DNA of 64,000 bases from Bacteroides xylanisolvens XB1A (GTDB taxonomy: Bacteria; Bacteroidota; Bacteroidia; Bacteroidales; Bacteroidaceae): positions 3,439,693 to 3,503,692 of the forward strand of contig NC_021017.1 in assembly GCF_000210075.1 (NCBI RefSeq). The letters are read 5' to 3'. This document shows, in pieces, positions 54,688 to 63,970 of this stretch (the first letter of the stretch is position 1; each line of letters opens with the position of its first letter). The notes under the pieces were generated by a model. That model did not search any database. It worked only from the letters and a program-made list of their open reading frames with translations, and was not told where the DNA came from. A program made the position numbers and the translations under genes.

Positions 54688-55986
54688 ATGGATATGGAAC
54701 AGTTGTACAGTTATGTGCCGCGTGAATTGGTTACTTTTGTTTTAGTAACCTTGTTTTCTTTATTAATCGGACTTTCGCAACGTCGAATCAGTCTGAAGCG
54801 TGAGGGGGAAACTACTCTTTTCGGAACCGACCGCACTTTTACCTTTATTGGTATACTGGGTTACTTGCTTTATATCTTAGACCCTACGGATATGCGTCTG
54901 TTTATGGGAGGTGGAGCGGTATTGGGATTGCTGTTGGGATTAAACTATTATGTAAAGCAATCACAATTTCATGTTTTTGGTGTAACTACCATCATTATTG
55001 CCCTGATTACTTATTGTATGGCTCCTATCGTAGCTACCCAACCTTCCTGGTTTTATGTTATGGTAGTTGTGACTGTGCTTCTGCTGACTGAACTCAAACA
55101 TACTTTTACGGAGTTTGCGCAACGGATGAAGAATGATGAAATGATTACGTTAGCCAAGTTCTTGGCTATCAGCGGTATCATATTACCGATGCTTCCGCAT
55201 AAGAATCTGATTCCGGATATTAATCTTACTCCTTATTCTATCTGGTTGGCAACGGTAGTAGTATCCGGCATTTCCTATCTCTCTTATCTATTAAAAAGGT
55301 ATGTATTCCATGAATCCGGAACGTTAGTTTCCGGTATTATTGGTGGATTATACAGCAGTACGGCTACGATCTCGGTACTTGCCCGTAAAAGCCGAAAAGC
55401 CTCTGAACAGGAAGCTACTGATTATGTTGCTGCCATGCTGCTGGCTGTCAGCATGATGTTTCTGCGATTTATGATACTGATACTTATTTTCAGTAGAGAA
55501 ATCTTCCTGTCTATTTATCCGTATCTGTTGACTATGGCGGTGGTGGCGGCTATTGTTGCCTGGTTTATCCACTCCCGACAAAAACGACCGGAAGACCAGC
55601 CTGCTGAAACAGAAGAGGATGATAGTAGCAACCCGTTGGAATTTAAAGTTGCTTTGATTTTTGCCGTACTCTTTGTGATATTCACTTTCTTAACTCACTA
55701 TACGTTAGTGTATGCGGGCACAGGCGGATTAAATCTCTTGTCTTTTGTTTCCGGTTTTAGTGATATAACTCCTTTTATATTAAACTTGTTGCAAAATACA
55801 GGCAGTGTGGCTGCATTGATAATTACTGCTTGTAGTATGCAGGCTATCATTAGCAATATAATGGTAAATATGTTCTATGCTTTATTCTTTGCAGGGAAGG
55901 GGAGTAAACTTCGTCCTTGGATTTTGGGAGGATTCGGTGTGGTAATTGCTTGTAATCTCGTTTTGTTGCTGTTCTTTTATATTTAA
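54688..55986 (+). CDS. MgtC/SapB + DUF4010 membrane protein
   Basis: A 432-residue integral membrane protein. The first 140 residues are MgtC/SapB-like (FVLVTLFSLLIGLSQRRISLKREGE...GTDRTFTFIGILGYLLYIL), the remainder a DUF4010 helical domain (YVFHESGTLVSGIIGGLYSSTATISVLARKSRKASEQE, and further helices to the C-terminus). Putative ion-handling or magnesium-related membrane protein; not characterised. It follows the CYTH gene by about 52 bp and may be cotranscribed. Confidence 0.82.
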   Translation: MDMEQLYSYVPRELVTFVLVTLFSLLIGLSQRRISLKREGETTLFGTDRTFTFIGILGYLLYILDPTDMRLFMGGGAVLGLLLGLNYYVKQSQFHVFGVTTIIIALITYCMAPIVATQPSWFYVMVVVTVLLLTELKHTFTEFAQRMKNDEMITLAKFLAISGIILPMLPHKNLIPDINLTPYSIWLATVVVSGISYLSYLLKRYVFHESGTLVSGIIGGLYSSTATISVLARKSRKASEQEATDYVAAMLLAVSMMFLRFMILILIFSREIFLSIYPYLLTMAVVAAIVAWFIHSRQKRPEDQPAETEEDDSSNPLEFKVALIFAVLFVIFTFLTHYTLVYAGTGGLNLLSFVSGFSDITPFILNLLQNTGSVAALIITACSMQAIISNIMVNMFYALFFAGKGSKLRPWILGGFGVVIACNLVLLLFFYI

Positions 55987-56040
55987 GAAAAGGGAGCAAT
56001 TGATCGTTTTTCATTGGTCCAATTCAAGTAATTTACTATT

Positions 56041-56093
56041 TTATCGAATATAATAGATAAAATAGATGTGTTTTTATCGACTATACTCGATAA
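56041..56093. promoter_or_regulatory. two 20-bp palindromes 33 bp apart, candidate operator pair
   Basis: TTATCGACTATACTCGATAA (56074-56093) is a 7+6+7 palindrome; TTATCGAATATAATAGATAA (56041-56060) is the same except for a C-to-A change in the second arm. The centres are 33 bp apart, about three helical turns. They lie in a convergent interval, so a role as protein-binding sites is unproven. Confidence 0.45.
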
Positions 56094-56108
56094 AGTGAAA
56101 TGGATAAA

Positions 56109-56153
56109 AAATGAAGAGTAAATATCATTAAAAAGAAAATTTACTCTTCATTT
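56109..56153. terminator. bidirectional terminator between DUF4010 and nuclease genes
   Basis: AAATGAAGAGTAAA (56109-56122) pairs exactly with TTTACTCTTCATTT (56140-56153), with A-rich and T-rich sides that suit both directions. Confidence 0.7.
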
Positions 56154-56204
56154 AAATTCAAAGTGAGATATTTGTTGAATATCTTTAAGTAGTGGTATGA
56201 CTTG

Positions 56205-57356
56205 TTACCATTTCCAGTTGTCTTTACTCTTTTCTACGTCTTTTTCTATGTCGGAAGGAAGATTAGGGAAAAAATCAATATCCGTATTAGCTTCTAACTC
56301 GTCTATAGTAACCTCATATTTAGAAAAGGGTTCTTTACTATTATAAGATTTATGCTCAAACCAATACCCTATGGCAGAATATTTTCCATCTTTAAGGGAT
56401 AACAGTGCCATAAAATAGTATTTGGGAACGGCTATATTATGAGAGCCATCAGATATATATTTTAGTATCTGGTCATCCCTAATTGTTCCCCCTTTTACTA
56501 CATATAATGTATCTTTTGAATTAGTAATGCTATAGCCTTTACTTTGAACTTGTCTTTCTAAATTTAGCCAAATACCTCCGTTGAATCCATCTTGAATTTG
56601 TGGACTCATATTTGACATGTAGAATGTTTTTTTGTTGGCTGCTACTGAATATTGTCTGTCTTCGGAAGCTATTAAATGTCCTCTACTGTAGTTAGAACCA
56701 GAAAAAGCTTTTTCTCCAAGTCTGTATGCTGGAGGTAATGAAAGATCTTCTGTAAAGTTCTCATTTCTTCCTGCATCTTTGTCAGAAGTGGCAGTGCTAA
56801 AAGTGCATGCGACCCAACGAGAATGCATTTTGTTACAATCATACTCATAGCTATAAGTAATAATCTCTTTGTTATTCTCTTTAGTAGTGTGCGTGATGAA
56901 CTTATACATATTTCCAGAACGCAAAGCTGGAATTTCAATCCTCCCTGCATATCCCGAAGGTTTTTCCGGGTCTGGATCCGGATTTGAGCCATTGCCTGCT
57001 AATTGTTTGAGTGCAAACTCTGCTTTTTCTTTCCCCGCTATGATTGTAATAATGACACTTCGTTCAGCTCCGGTATTTGCTTTCATATATCCACTGATAG
57101 AGCCATTTCCATTGCCCGATGCTCTACTCAATGTACACCAAGTCTCACTGCTTGAAGCCTGCCATGTGCCATCAGCTTTTACACGGATGATAAATCCGCC
57201 TCCATTTGCATTGATTTGCGTTTGGTCAATAGAGGCAATTCCTTGATTGGTATTGCCCGGATTGTCCGGAAGGTCAGGCGAATCCTGTTCACTACATGAG
57301 ATTGCAGTGCTACAGGTTATGAATAGGATGAATAGTCTAAATAATGCTTTTGTCAT
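56205..57356 (-). CDS. BACON-domain DNA/RNA non-specific endonuclease lipoprotein
   Basis: A 383-residue lipoprotein (lipobox AISC). Residues about 40-120 resemble a BACON-type Ig domain (VKADGTWQASSSETWCTLSRASG). From about 150 a NUC1 (EndA/Serratia-like) nuclease follows: RGHLIASEDRQ with the catalytic His (SRGH instead of the usual DRGH), YMSNMSPQ with metal-binding Asn, and GGIWLNLERQVQ. It cuts DNA or RNA without sequence preference outside the inner membrane. Its start codon overlaps the stop of the exonuclease-like gene (ATGA), so the two are translationally coupled. The pair is a probable extracellular nucleic-acid processing unit. Confidence 0.9.
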   Translation of the reverse strand: MTKALFRLFILFITCSTAISCSEQDSPDLPDNPGNTNQGIASIDQTQINANGGGFIIRVKADGTWQASSSETWCTLSRASGNGNGSISGYMKANTGAERSVIITIIAGKEKAEFALKQLAGNGSNPDPDPEKPSGYAGRIEIPALRSGNMYKFITHTTKENNKEIITYSYEYDCNKMHSRWVACTFSTATSDKDAGRNENFTEDLSLPPAYRLGEKAFSGSNYSRGHLIASEDRQYSVAANKKTFYMSNMSPQIQDGFNGGIWLNLERQVQSKGYSITNSKDTLYVVKGGTIRDDQILKYISDGSHNIAVPKYYFMALLSLKDGKYSAIGYWFEHKSYNSKEPFSKYEVTIDELEANTDIDFFPNLPSDIEKDVEKSKDNWKW

Positions 57357-58378
57357 TTCACTTCTTTGATTAGATAAATAATAGTAGGCAAGTGATCGCT
57401 ATATCCGTTTAGCCATACACCACCTGCTTGCGTCCGTTTAGGATAACCTTTGTATTTCCCCTCTTTTTGGAACATAAAATCACGGCAGAAGATTTCATGT
57501 TTATAGAATTTCAGTGTACTACGGTCAGTGCCCAACAAATTCCCGGTGAATACAATTTGATCGAACAAATTCCATTTGCCTTTGTACATCAGAGTTCCGT
57601 ATCCTTTTTTCAAAGTATCCCACCAAGGATTGTACAAGTCCGTAGGTCCTACATCAGCAGGTTTCCGTTTAGCTCCAAGCGCTACAGCCATACTTTTATC
57701 CATCGGGTCGTCATTCATGTCTCCCATAATGACAATTTTGGCTGCGGAGTCTTCCTTTAACAGTGAGTCTTTGATCGCTCTAACCTGCTCCCCTGCGCGT
57801 TCACGCGCCGGAGAAGTAGCTGCTCTCGAAGGCCAGTGATTGACGATAAAGTGCATTTTCTCACCTGCGATATTACCGCTGGCAATCAGGAAACCACGTG
57901 TCTTATGCACCGTATCATTGATATATACATAAGGTACGAGTTTACTATTTGTCAGTTCAAACAATTTGGGATTATAGAAGAAAGCACAGTCCACACCACG
58001 TTGGTCTGCTCCTTCGTAGTGAACATATTGGTACCCTCTGTCCGCTAAAGCAGGTTGTTTCAGTATGTCCTCCAATACTCTGTAATTTTCGATTTCAGAA
58101 ACGCCGATAATGGCGGGACCCATTGGTAACTTGTCGGTACTTAACATACTTAATATTTCCGACATGTTTTTCAGCTTAGCCTTATACTTCATCGTATTCC
58201 ACTGATTAGTACCGTTAGGAAGATACTCGTAGTCATTCTTACCTTCATCATGAATGGTGTCAAACAAATTCTCCATATTGTAGAACGCTACACTGTAGAG
58301 GGCAAATTTCTTTTCTTGTCCGTAGGCCATGAGGACAAAAAGAGCGAGTACACCTAAAGTCATTAAGCTTTTTTTCAT
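57353..58378 (-). CDS. exported EEP-fold nuclease/phosphatase
   Basis: About 342 residues, endonuclease/exonuclease/phosphatase fold (DNase I-like). All hallmark motifs are present: FYNMENLFD, IGVSEIENYRVL (metal Glu), FIVNHWPSR, MGDMNDDP and YSDHLPTIIYL (final Asp-His). A signal peptide from Met at 58378 (MKKSLMTLGVLALFVLMAYG) exports it. A reading from 58414 would add 12 residues before that. Overlaps the NUC1 gene by four bases and is divergent from a TonB-dependent receptor; degradation of nucleic acid or removal of phosphate from a nucleotide or lipid are both possible. Confidence 0.88.
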   Translation of the reverse strand: MKKSLMTLGVLALFVLMAYGQEKKFALYSVAFYNMENLFDTIHDEGKNDYEYLPNGTNQWNTMKYKAKLKNMSEILSMLSTDKLPMGPAIIGVSEIENYRVLEDILKQPALADRGYQYVHYEGADQRGVDCAFFYNPKLFELTNSKLVPYVYINDTVHKTRGFLIASGNIAGEKMHFIVNHWPSRAATSPARERAGEQVRAIKDSLLKEDSAAKIVIMGDMNDDPMDKSMAVALGAKRKPADVGPTDLYNPWWDTLKKGYGTLMYKGKWNLFDQIVFTGNLLGTDRSTLKFYKHEIFCRDFMFQKEGKYKGYPKRTQAGGVWLNGYSDHLPTIIYLIKEVK

Positions 58379-58508
58379 CTTTAAAATTGATTTTAAAAGT
58401 GGGTAATTTGTCATTTGTATGACAAATATCTAAAAAGAAAACGGAAAAACCACCCTTGCTAGTTACTTTTTTTGCAAAAAACATTGTTATATATAAAATT
58501 CTTTGTTA

Positions 58509-58544
58509 TTTTGCGTAACAACATATTTCTTTTATGTTGCAAAA
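58509..58544. promoter_or_regulatory. dyad in the nuclease/receptor intergenic region
   Basis: TTTTGC (58509-58514) pairs with GCAAAA (58539-58544) and AACATA (58520-58525) with TATGTT (58533-58538), a split dyad that loops out five bases on one side. It sits between the divergent nuclease operon and receptor operon, where a common regulator could bind. No standard promoter elements are clear. Confidence 0.35.
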
Positions 58545-58578
58545 TGAAAGACCAATTAACATTAATATAAATTAAATT

Positions 58579-61107
58579 ATGAAACAACGACTAGGGTTAG
58601 CGATCGTGCTATTTTGCTTAATGCCAGCACTTTTTGCGCAGCAAAAGGCAAAGCAAAACGCCCGTGAGGACAATGCTTCTTTCATGTTTACAGAATCACA
58701 ATTGAATGAGGATGATGATGCAGCACAGAGCACATCTGCATTGGTCACTTCTAACAATGATGTTTATCTGTCAAATGTAGGTTATCTGTTTAGCCCAATG
58801 AGATTTCGTGTAAGGGGATATGATTCCCAGTACAGTGACATGTATATCAATGGGGTACAGTTTAATGATGCAGAAACAGGACGTTTCAGCTACGGATTAA
58901 TAGGAGGATTGAACGATGCTACCCGTAATAAGGAAGGGATCGGTCCTTTTGAATTTAACAACTTTACTTTTGGTGCGATAGGAGGTGCCACCAATATCAA
59001 TTTACGTGCCAGCCAATATGCGGCTGGCTCAAAACTAACACTGTCAGGTAGTAACCGCAACTACATTTTGCGTGGAATGTATACTTATTCTACAGGTCTG
59101 ATGAACAATGGTTGGGCATTTACCGGATCATTAGGTTATCGCTGGGGTAATGAGGGAAATATTGAAGGAATCAAATATAATTCTTTTTCTTACTTCCTCG
59201 GTGCGGAGAAAGTATTCAACGAACGCCATAGTCTCTCTTTGGCAACTTGGGGAACACCGACAGAGAGAGGACAGCAAATGGCGGCAACCGAAGAAGCTTA
59301 TTATTTAGCGAACAGTCATTATTATAATCCGAACTGGGGATATCAGAATGGAGAAAAACGAAATGCACGTATTGTACGTCAGTTCGAACCATCGGCTATT
59401 GCTTCATGGAATTTCACTATTGATGATAATAAGAAATTAGTGACAAGTGCCGGATTCAAATATTCTAACTATGGGAAAAGTGCTCTAGGCTGGAATGGTA
59501 ATGCGGCCGATCCACGCCCGGATTATTATAAAAAGTTGCCTAGCTCAATCTTTGATGTATGGGAATCTGTTCCTACTGCCGATGAATTGCAGCAGTTTAA
59601 TGAAGTTACAGATAATTGGAAAAATAATAAAGCTTATCGTCAGTTAGATTGGGATGCTCTTTATTTTGCCAATAAACAGGCGAATGCATTAGGTAAAGAG
59701 ACACTTTATTATGTAGAAGAACGTCATGATGATCAGTTGGCTTTCAACTTTAGTTCGGTATTCAATCATCAATGGAATGAACACAACAGCTACATTGCGG
59801 GAGTTGCCGTGAATACAACCAAAGGTATGCATTATAAAAAAATGAAGGATTTGCTGGGCGGACAGCTTTATACTGACGTCGACAAATTTGCAGTGCGCGA
59901 TCATGGAGCTAGTTCCAGTATGGTGCAAAATGATCTTGATAATCCTAACCGCCGTATTGGTGAAGGTGATAAATTTGGTTATGATTATAACATCTATGTG
60001 AATAAGCAGAGTGCATGGGTGCGTTATCAGGGTAACAATGGCGGGTCATTAAACTATTTTGCTTCCGGTAAGATAGGATCTACACAGATGTTCCGCGATG
60101 GATTGATGAGAAACGGACGTGCTCCGTTGAAATCACTTGGTAGCAGCGGTACGGCTAAATTCCTTGAAGGAGGTATAAAAGCCGGTTTGAATTGGGCTAT
60201 CAATGGTAACCATTCTTTCACGTTGAATGCCGGATATGAAGAACGTGCACCGTTGGCCTATAACTCTTTTATTGCTCCACGTATTAAGAATGACTTTGTG
60301 AGAGACTTGAAAACAGAGCGCATCATTGGTGGTGATTTGACTTATAACTTCAACACTCCATGGGTGATGGGACGTTTGACTGGTTATTACACTCGCTTCC
60401 AGAATCAGGTAGAAATGGATGCTTTTTATAATGATAGCGAAGCACGTTTCACTTATCTTTCTATGAATGGCATTGAAAAGGAACATTGGGGAATAGAAGC
60501 AGCGGCTACCTTTAAGTTGACAAGTGAACTTTCATTGACGGCTATCGGTACTTGGAGTGAAGCTAAATACACCAATAATCCGGATGCTGTATTGACATAT
60601 GAAAGTGAGAATGAGTCAAACCTCGATCGTGTTTATGCTAAAGGTATGCGTGCTAATGGTACTCCGCTTTCTGCTTATAGCCTTGCTTTGGATTATAACG
60701 TAAAAGGTTGGTTCTTCAATTTGACCGGAAACTATTATGATCGTGTATATATCGATTTCTCAAGCTATCGTCGTCTTGGCAGCGTATTGGATAAAAATGG
60801 TGCCGGCGTAGATGCTAATGGAAATCCGGTTCTCCATGTACCGGGTCAGGAGAAACTGGATGGTGGATTTATGTTGGATGCTTCCATCGGAAAATACATT
60901 CGTTTACGCAATGGAAAGAGCATTAGCCTTAATTTGAGTTTGACTAATATCTTGAACAATACAGATTTGCGTACAGGTGGTTTCGAACAGAACCGTGATG
61001 ATAATTACAAAGACGGTGACGCACGTGTTTACAAGTTTTCTAAGAACTCTAAGTATTTCTACGCATTCCCGTTCAACGCTTTCTTGAACATTGGTTATAG
61101 ATTTTAA
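58579..61107 (+). CDS. TonB-dependent receptor without SusD partner
   Basis: An 842-residue outer-membrane TonB-dependent receptor. Signal peptide (cleaved after ALFA), a short N-terminal region, plug-like segment (SALVTSNNDVYLSNVGYLFSPMRFRVRGYDSQYSDMYINGVQF), and a barrel ending AFLNIGYRF. It lacks both the carboxypeptidase-regulatory and STN domains of SusC and there is no SusD gene next to it. It is followed by two lipoproteins with OB-like domains and is divergent from two nucleases, which suggests uptake of a nucleic-acid product or a phosphate/metal-bearing ligand. Substrate is unproven. Confidence 0.88.
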   Translation: MKQRLGLAIVLFCLMPALFAQQKAKQNAREDNASFMFTESQLNEDDDAAQSTSALVTSNNDVYLSNVGYLFSPMRFRVRGYDSQYSDMYINGVQFNDAETGRFSYGLIGGLNDATRNKEGIGPFEFNNFTFGAIGGATNINLRASQYAAGSKLTLSGSNRNYILRGMYTYSTGLMNNGWAFTGSLGYRWGNEGNIEGIKYNSFSYFLGAEKVFNERHSLSLATWGTPTERGQQMAATEEAYYLANSHYYNPNWGYQNGEKRNARIVRQFEPSAIASWNFTIDDNKKLVTSAGFKYSNYGKSALGWNGNAADPRPDYYKKLPSSIFDVWESVPTADELQQFNEVTDNWKNNKAYRQLDWDALYFANKQANALGKETLYYVEERHDDQLAFNFSSVFNHQWNEHNSYIAGVAVNTTKGMHYKKMKDLLGGQLYTDVDKFAVRDHGASSSMVQNDLDNPNRRIGEGDKFGYDYNIYVNKQSAWVRYQGNNGGSLNYFASGKIGSTQMFRDGLMRNGRAPLKSLGSSGTAKFLEGGIKAGLNWAINGNHSFTLNAGYEERAPLAYNSFIAPRIKNDFVRDLKTERIIGGDLTYNFNTPWVMGRLTGYYTRFQNQVEMDAFYNDSEARFTYLSMNGIEKEHWGIEAAATFKLTSELSLTAIGTWSEAKYTNNPDAVLTYESENESNLDRVYAKGMRANGTPLSAYSLALDYNVKGWFFNLTGNYYDRVYIDFSSYRRLGSVLDKNGAGVDANGNPVLHVPGQEKLDGGFMLDASIGKYIRLRNGKSISLNLSLTNILNNTDLRTGGFEQNRDDNYKDGDARVYKFSKNSKYFYAFPFNAFLNIGYRF

Positions 61108-61154
61108 GAATGTGTAGTTATCAATCCAAAACAATAAGAAAGGAAGAAACAATT

Positions 61155-61997
61155 ATGAAGAAATTACTATCTATATTATGTACCGGATTGCTGCTATGTG
61201 GCGCAGGTCTCACTTCCTGTGAGAACTATGATGATCCGGTGACGGGAAATGCTTATGGCAATAATTCAATCCCGGAAGGACGCACCATTTCAATAGCTGC
61301 GCTGAAAGAGAAATACAATGATTTCATTGATACAAGTAAAGATACCTATACCACTATCGAAGGTGAAACGCGCATTGAAGGAGTGATTACCTGCGATGAC
61401 GAAAGTGGGAACTTATATAAGAAGCTGGTGGTAGCAGATGAGACAGGTGCTATCGTTATTGGTGTTAATGCAACCGGATTGTATGCATTCTGCTCGGTAG
61501 GACAGAAAGTGGTAATCGACTGTAAGGGTTTGCAGATAGGTAGCTATCGTAAACAGGCACAGATCGGAACAGTATATAATAATTCTGTAGGCCGTATGCC
61601 GGAATATGTGTGGAAACAACATGTACGTCTGATTAATGAACCTAAATTATACTATCCAGAACTAACACCGATTGAAATTACTACTCCAGCTGATCTTGCT
61701 GCTATAGACTTGAAAGAAGCTCCGGTACTGGTTACTTTCAAAGATATAAAACTTTCCGAAGCAGATGGAACAGCGACTTATGCTCCAGGAGATGAAGGTT
61801 CGGTAAAACGTTATTTCACTTATGCTGACGGAACGCAGAGTGGAAGTAATCTATTCCTTTATACCAGTGCTTATGCAAACTTTTCAATGGAAGTAATGCC
61901 GCAAGGTAGTGTAAATATTACAGGTATTTTGTTGCGTTACAATAACCAGTGGGAGGTTGTTGTTCGTACTTTAAGCGATATCAAACGAAATAATTAA
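61155..61997 (+). CDS. DUF5689 OB-fold-like lipoprotein
   Basis: A 280-residue lipoprotein (lipobox LTSC). It matches DUF5689: SIAALKEKYNDFIDTSKDTYTTIEGETRIEGVITCDDESGNLYKKLVVADETGAIVIGVNATGLYAFCSVGQKVVIDCKGL, an OB-fold-like beta core as in YhcR-type nucleic-acid-binding modules, then a C-terminal beta repeat of similar type. The ATG at 61155 gives the signal peptide; an upstream ATG at 61110 adds 15 out-of-pattern residues. Surface location is likely. With the receptor gene 47 bp upstream it may supply a ligand-capture role comparable to SusD. Confidence 0.75.
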   Translation: MKKLLSILCTGLLLCGAGLTSCENYDDPVTGNAYGNNSIPEGRTISIAALKEKYNDFIDTSKDTYTTIEGETRIEGVITCDDESGNLYKKLVVADETGAIVIGVNATGLYAFCSVGQKVVIDCKGLQIGSYRKQAQIGTVYNNSVGRMPEYVWKQHVRLINEPKLYYPELTPIEITTPADLAAIDLKEAPVLVTFKDIKLSEADGTATYAPGDEGSVKRYFTYADGTQSGSNLFLYTSAYANFSMEVMPQGSVNITGILLRYNNQWEVVVRTLSDIKRNN

Positions 61998-62017
61998 TTC
62001 AATTAACACATATAATT

Positions 62018-63970
62018 ATGAAAAAGATTCTAAATGCTTTATTCTTGACACTGCTTGCGGTGTTCACATTTAGTTCATGTAGTGATGTACCGGCTCCTTA
62101 TGATATATTGGGAGAAGGTGATGTTCCGGGATTGACGGGTGATGGTACGAAAGAAAATCCATATAGCATAGAAGCAGCACAACAGAAACAAGACGGTACA
62201 ATTGCTTGGGTGCAAGGATATATTGTGGGTACTGTAGAAAATTACGAAGATCCTTCTGGAAGTGCAAAATTTGCAGCACCATTTACAGCTAAAAATAATC
62301 TGTTGATAGCTGCTAGTGCAACAGAGACAAATGTAAAGAATTGTGTTTGCGTGCAATTAAGTTCTGGAACAGAGCTGTATTCGAAATTAAACCTTGCAGA
62401 AAATGCCACTAATTTGGGACATATTCTTGCTATCCAGGGTTCATTGGAAAAATTCTATGGATTTCCAGGAGTGAAGAGTACAACTGCAGCGACATTAGAT
62501 GGTAAAGATGTTGGTGGAAGTGGTGAAACAGATCCGGATAATCCTCTCGGACTGGATGATTCTAATCCTGTGAACTCATTCTCTGCTACTTTTGATGATG
62601 CAGTAAATAATAACGATTATCTTTTGACAAACTGGTATAATGTAGCTGTTACTGGTGGCAGACGTTGGCAAGGAAAAATCTTTAATAATACAGATAAATA
62701 TATTCAGGCTACTTCTTACAATGCTTCAGGTAGTAATTTTGAATGTTGGTTCGTAACTCCGGCTTTTAAGGTTGATGAAATCGCAGATAAGACTGTCTCT
62801 TTCAAGTGTGCGGTTTATAATTATGCAACAGCAGCTGCTAATTCTAATTTGGAAGTTTACTTCTTGAAATTAGTGAATGGTAAGATGGAATCTAGTAAGC
62901 TGACAATTGATGGGATGCCTACAACTGATAACACATGGGTGCCATTGGAAGCTAAGTTGGATAGTTATGCAGGACAAACGGGTTTTGTTGGATTCAAATA
63001 TACTAGTACAAGTAGCACAGAAGCTTTAAGCTATCGTTTAGATGATATTCAAGCAGGAAAAGGCCAAGGTGGTGGAGAAACCCCGGGAGAAGGTACAGAG
63101 TTATTAACTAATGGAGGATTTGAAAACTGGGCAGATGGATATCCGATAGGTTGGAAGTCTACATCTACAGCTGGTAATGCGACTCTTGAACAGTCTACTG
63201 ATAAACGGAGTGGTACGTATTCTGTTTTAGTAAAGGGAGTTTCATCAAGTAATAAGCGGCTTGGTAGCGCAGAAATGACATTAAAAGCTGGTACTTATAT
63301 GTTCTCTGCTTATTTTAAGGCTGCTACAGCAGATATAGCAAGTGCTCGTTTAGGCTATGTTCCTGTTGATGAGACTGGTAAAGCTGGAAGTTATGTATAT
63401 GATGCTGATTATGTAAATGGTATATCTAATGAAGATTGGGTTACGAAAAGCTTTACATTTACTTTAAGTGGAGAACAAAAGATATGCTTGGTTATCATGA
63501 ATTCGGGAAATCCAGGAAAAGATTTGTTAGTAGACGATGTTAGTTTAAAAACTGAAGATGGAGGTATTGTAGGAGGTGTGGAAGAACCTGATCCTGAACC
63601 GGGTGATGCTGATGGAACAGAAGCACATCCATATTCTGCTGCAGATGTAATAACACTTAATAGTACTCGGAAAGGTCCTTTTTATGTAAAGGCTTATATT
63701 GTTGGTGCTGCAGATGGTGCGATGAGTAAAATTCAAACATCTAATTTTAGTGTAGATACTAATATTGTAGTTGCTGACAAACAAGGTGAGACAGAAGTTA
63801 ATAAACTGGTTCCTGTACAGCTGCCTTCTGGGGCTATCCGTACAGCGTGGGCATTGAAAACGAATCCAGACAAGCTTGGAAAACAGGTTATTATTCAGGC
63901 TAATTTGGAAAACTATTTTAGTACTCCTGGATTGAAATCTCCAACTAGTATTACAGAGGTGGGGAAATAA
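62018..63970 (+). CDS. large lipoprotein with duplicated DUF6359/OB-like domains
   Basis: A 650-residue lipoprotein (lipobox FSSC). An N-terminal OB-like domain (about 40-165: GDGTKENPYSIEAAQQKQ...IAWVQGYIVGTVENYEDPSG...) is repeated at the C-terminus (about 540-648: GTEAHPYSAADVITLNS...GPFYVKAYIVGAADGAM...). Between them lie a choice-of-anchor/cleaved-adhesin-like beta domain (SFSATFDDAVNNNDYLLTNWYNVAV) and a carbohydrate-binding-like jelly roll (LLTNGGFENWADGYPIGWKS). No enzymatic motif is seen. It follows the DUF5689 gene by 21 bp, the third in the receptor operon, and may be the main surface capture protein. Its stop codon is at the window's end; the operon may continue. Confidence 0.72.
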   Translation: MKKILNALFLTLLAVFTFSSCSDVPAPYDILGEGDVPGLTGDGTKENPYSIEAAQQKQDGTIAWVQGYIVGTVENYEDPSGSAKFAAPFTAKNNLLIAASATETNVKNCVCVQLSSGTELYSKLNLAENATNLGHILAIQGSLEKFYGFPGVKSTTAATLDGKDVGGSGETDPDNPLGLDDSNPVNSFSATFDDAVNNNDYLLTNWYNVAVTGGRRWQGKIFNNTDKYIQATSYNASGSNFECWFVTPAFKVDEIADKTVSFKCAVYNYATAAANSNLEVYFLKLVNGKMESSKLTIDGMPTTDNTWVPLEAKLDSYAGQTGFVGFKYTSTSSTEALSYRLDDIQAGKGQGGGETPGEGTELLTNGGFENWADGYPIGWKSTSTAGNATLEQSTDKRSGTYSVLVKGVSSSNKRLGSAEMTLKAGTYMFSAYFKAATADIASARLGYVPVDETGKAGSYVYDADYVNGISNEDWVTKSFTFTLSGEQKICLVIMNSGNPGKDLLVDDVSLKTEDGGIVGGVEEPDPEPGDADGTEAHPYSAADVITLNSTRKGPFYVKAYIVGAADGAMSKIQTSNFSVDTNIVVADKQGETEVNKLVPVQLPSGAIRTAWALKTNPDKLGKQVIIQANLENYFSTPGLKSPTSITEVGK

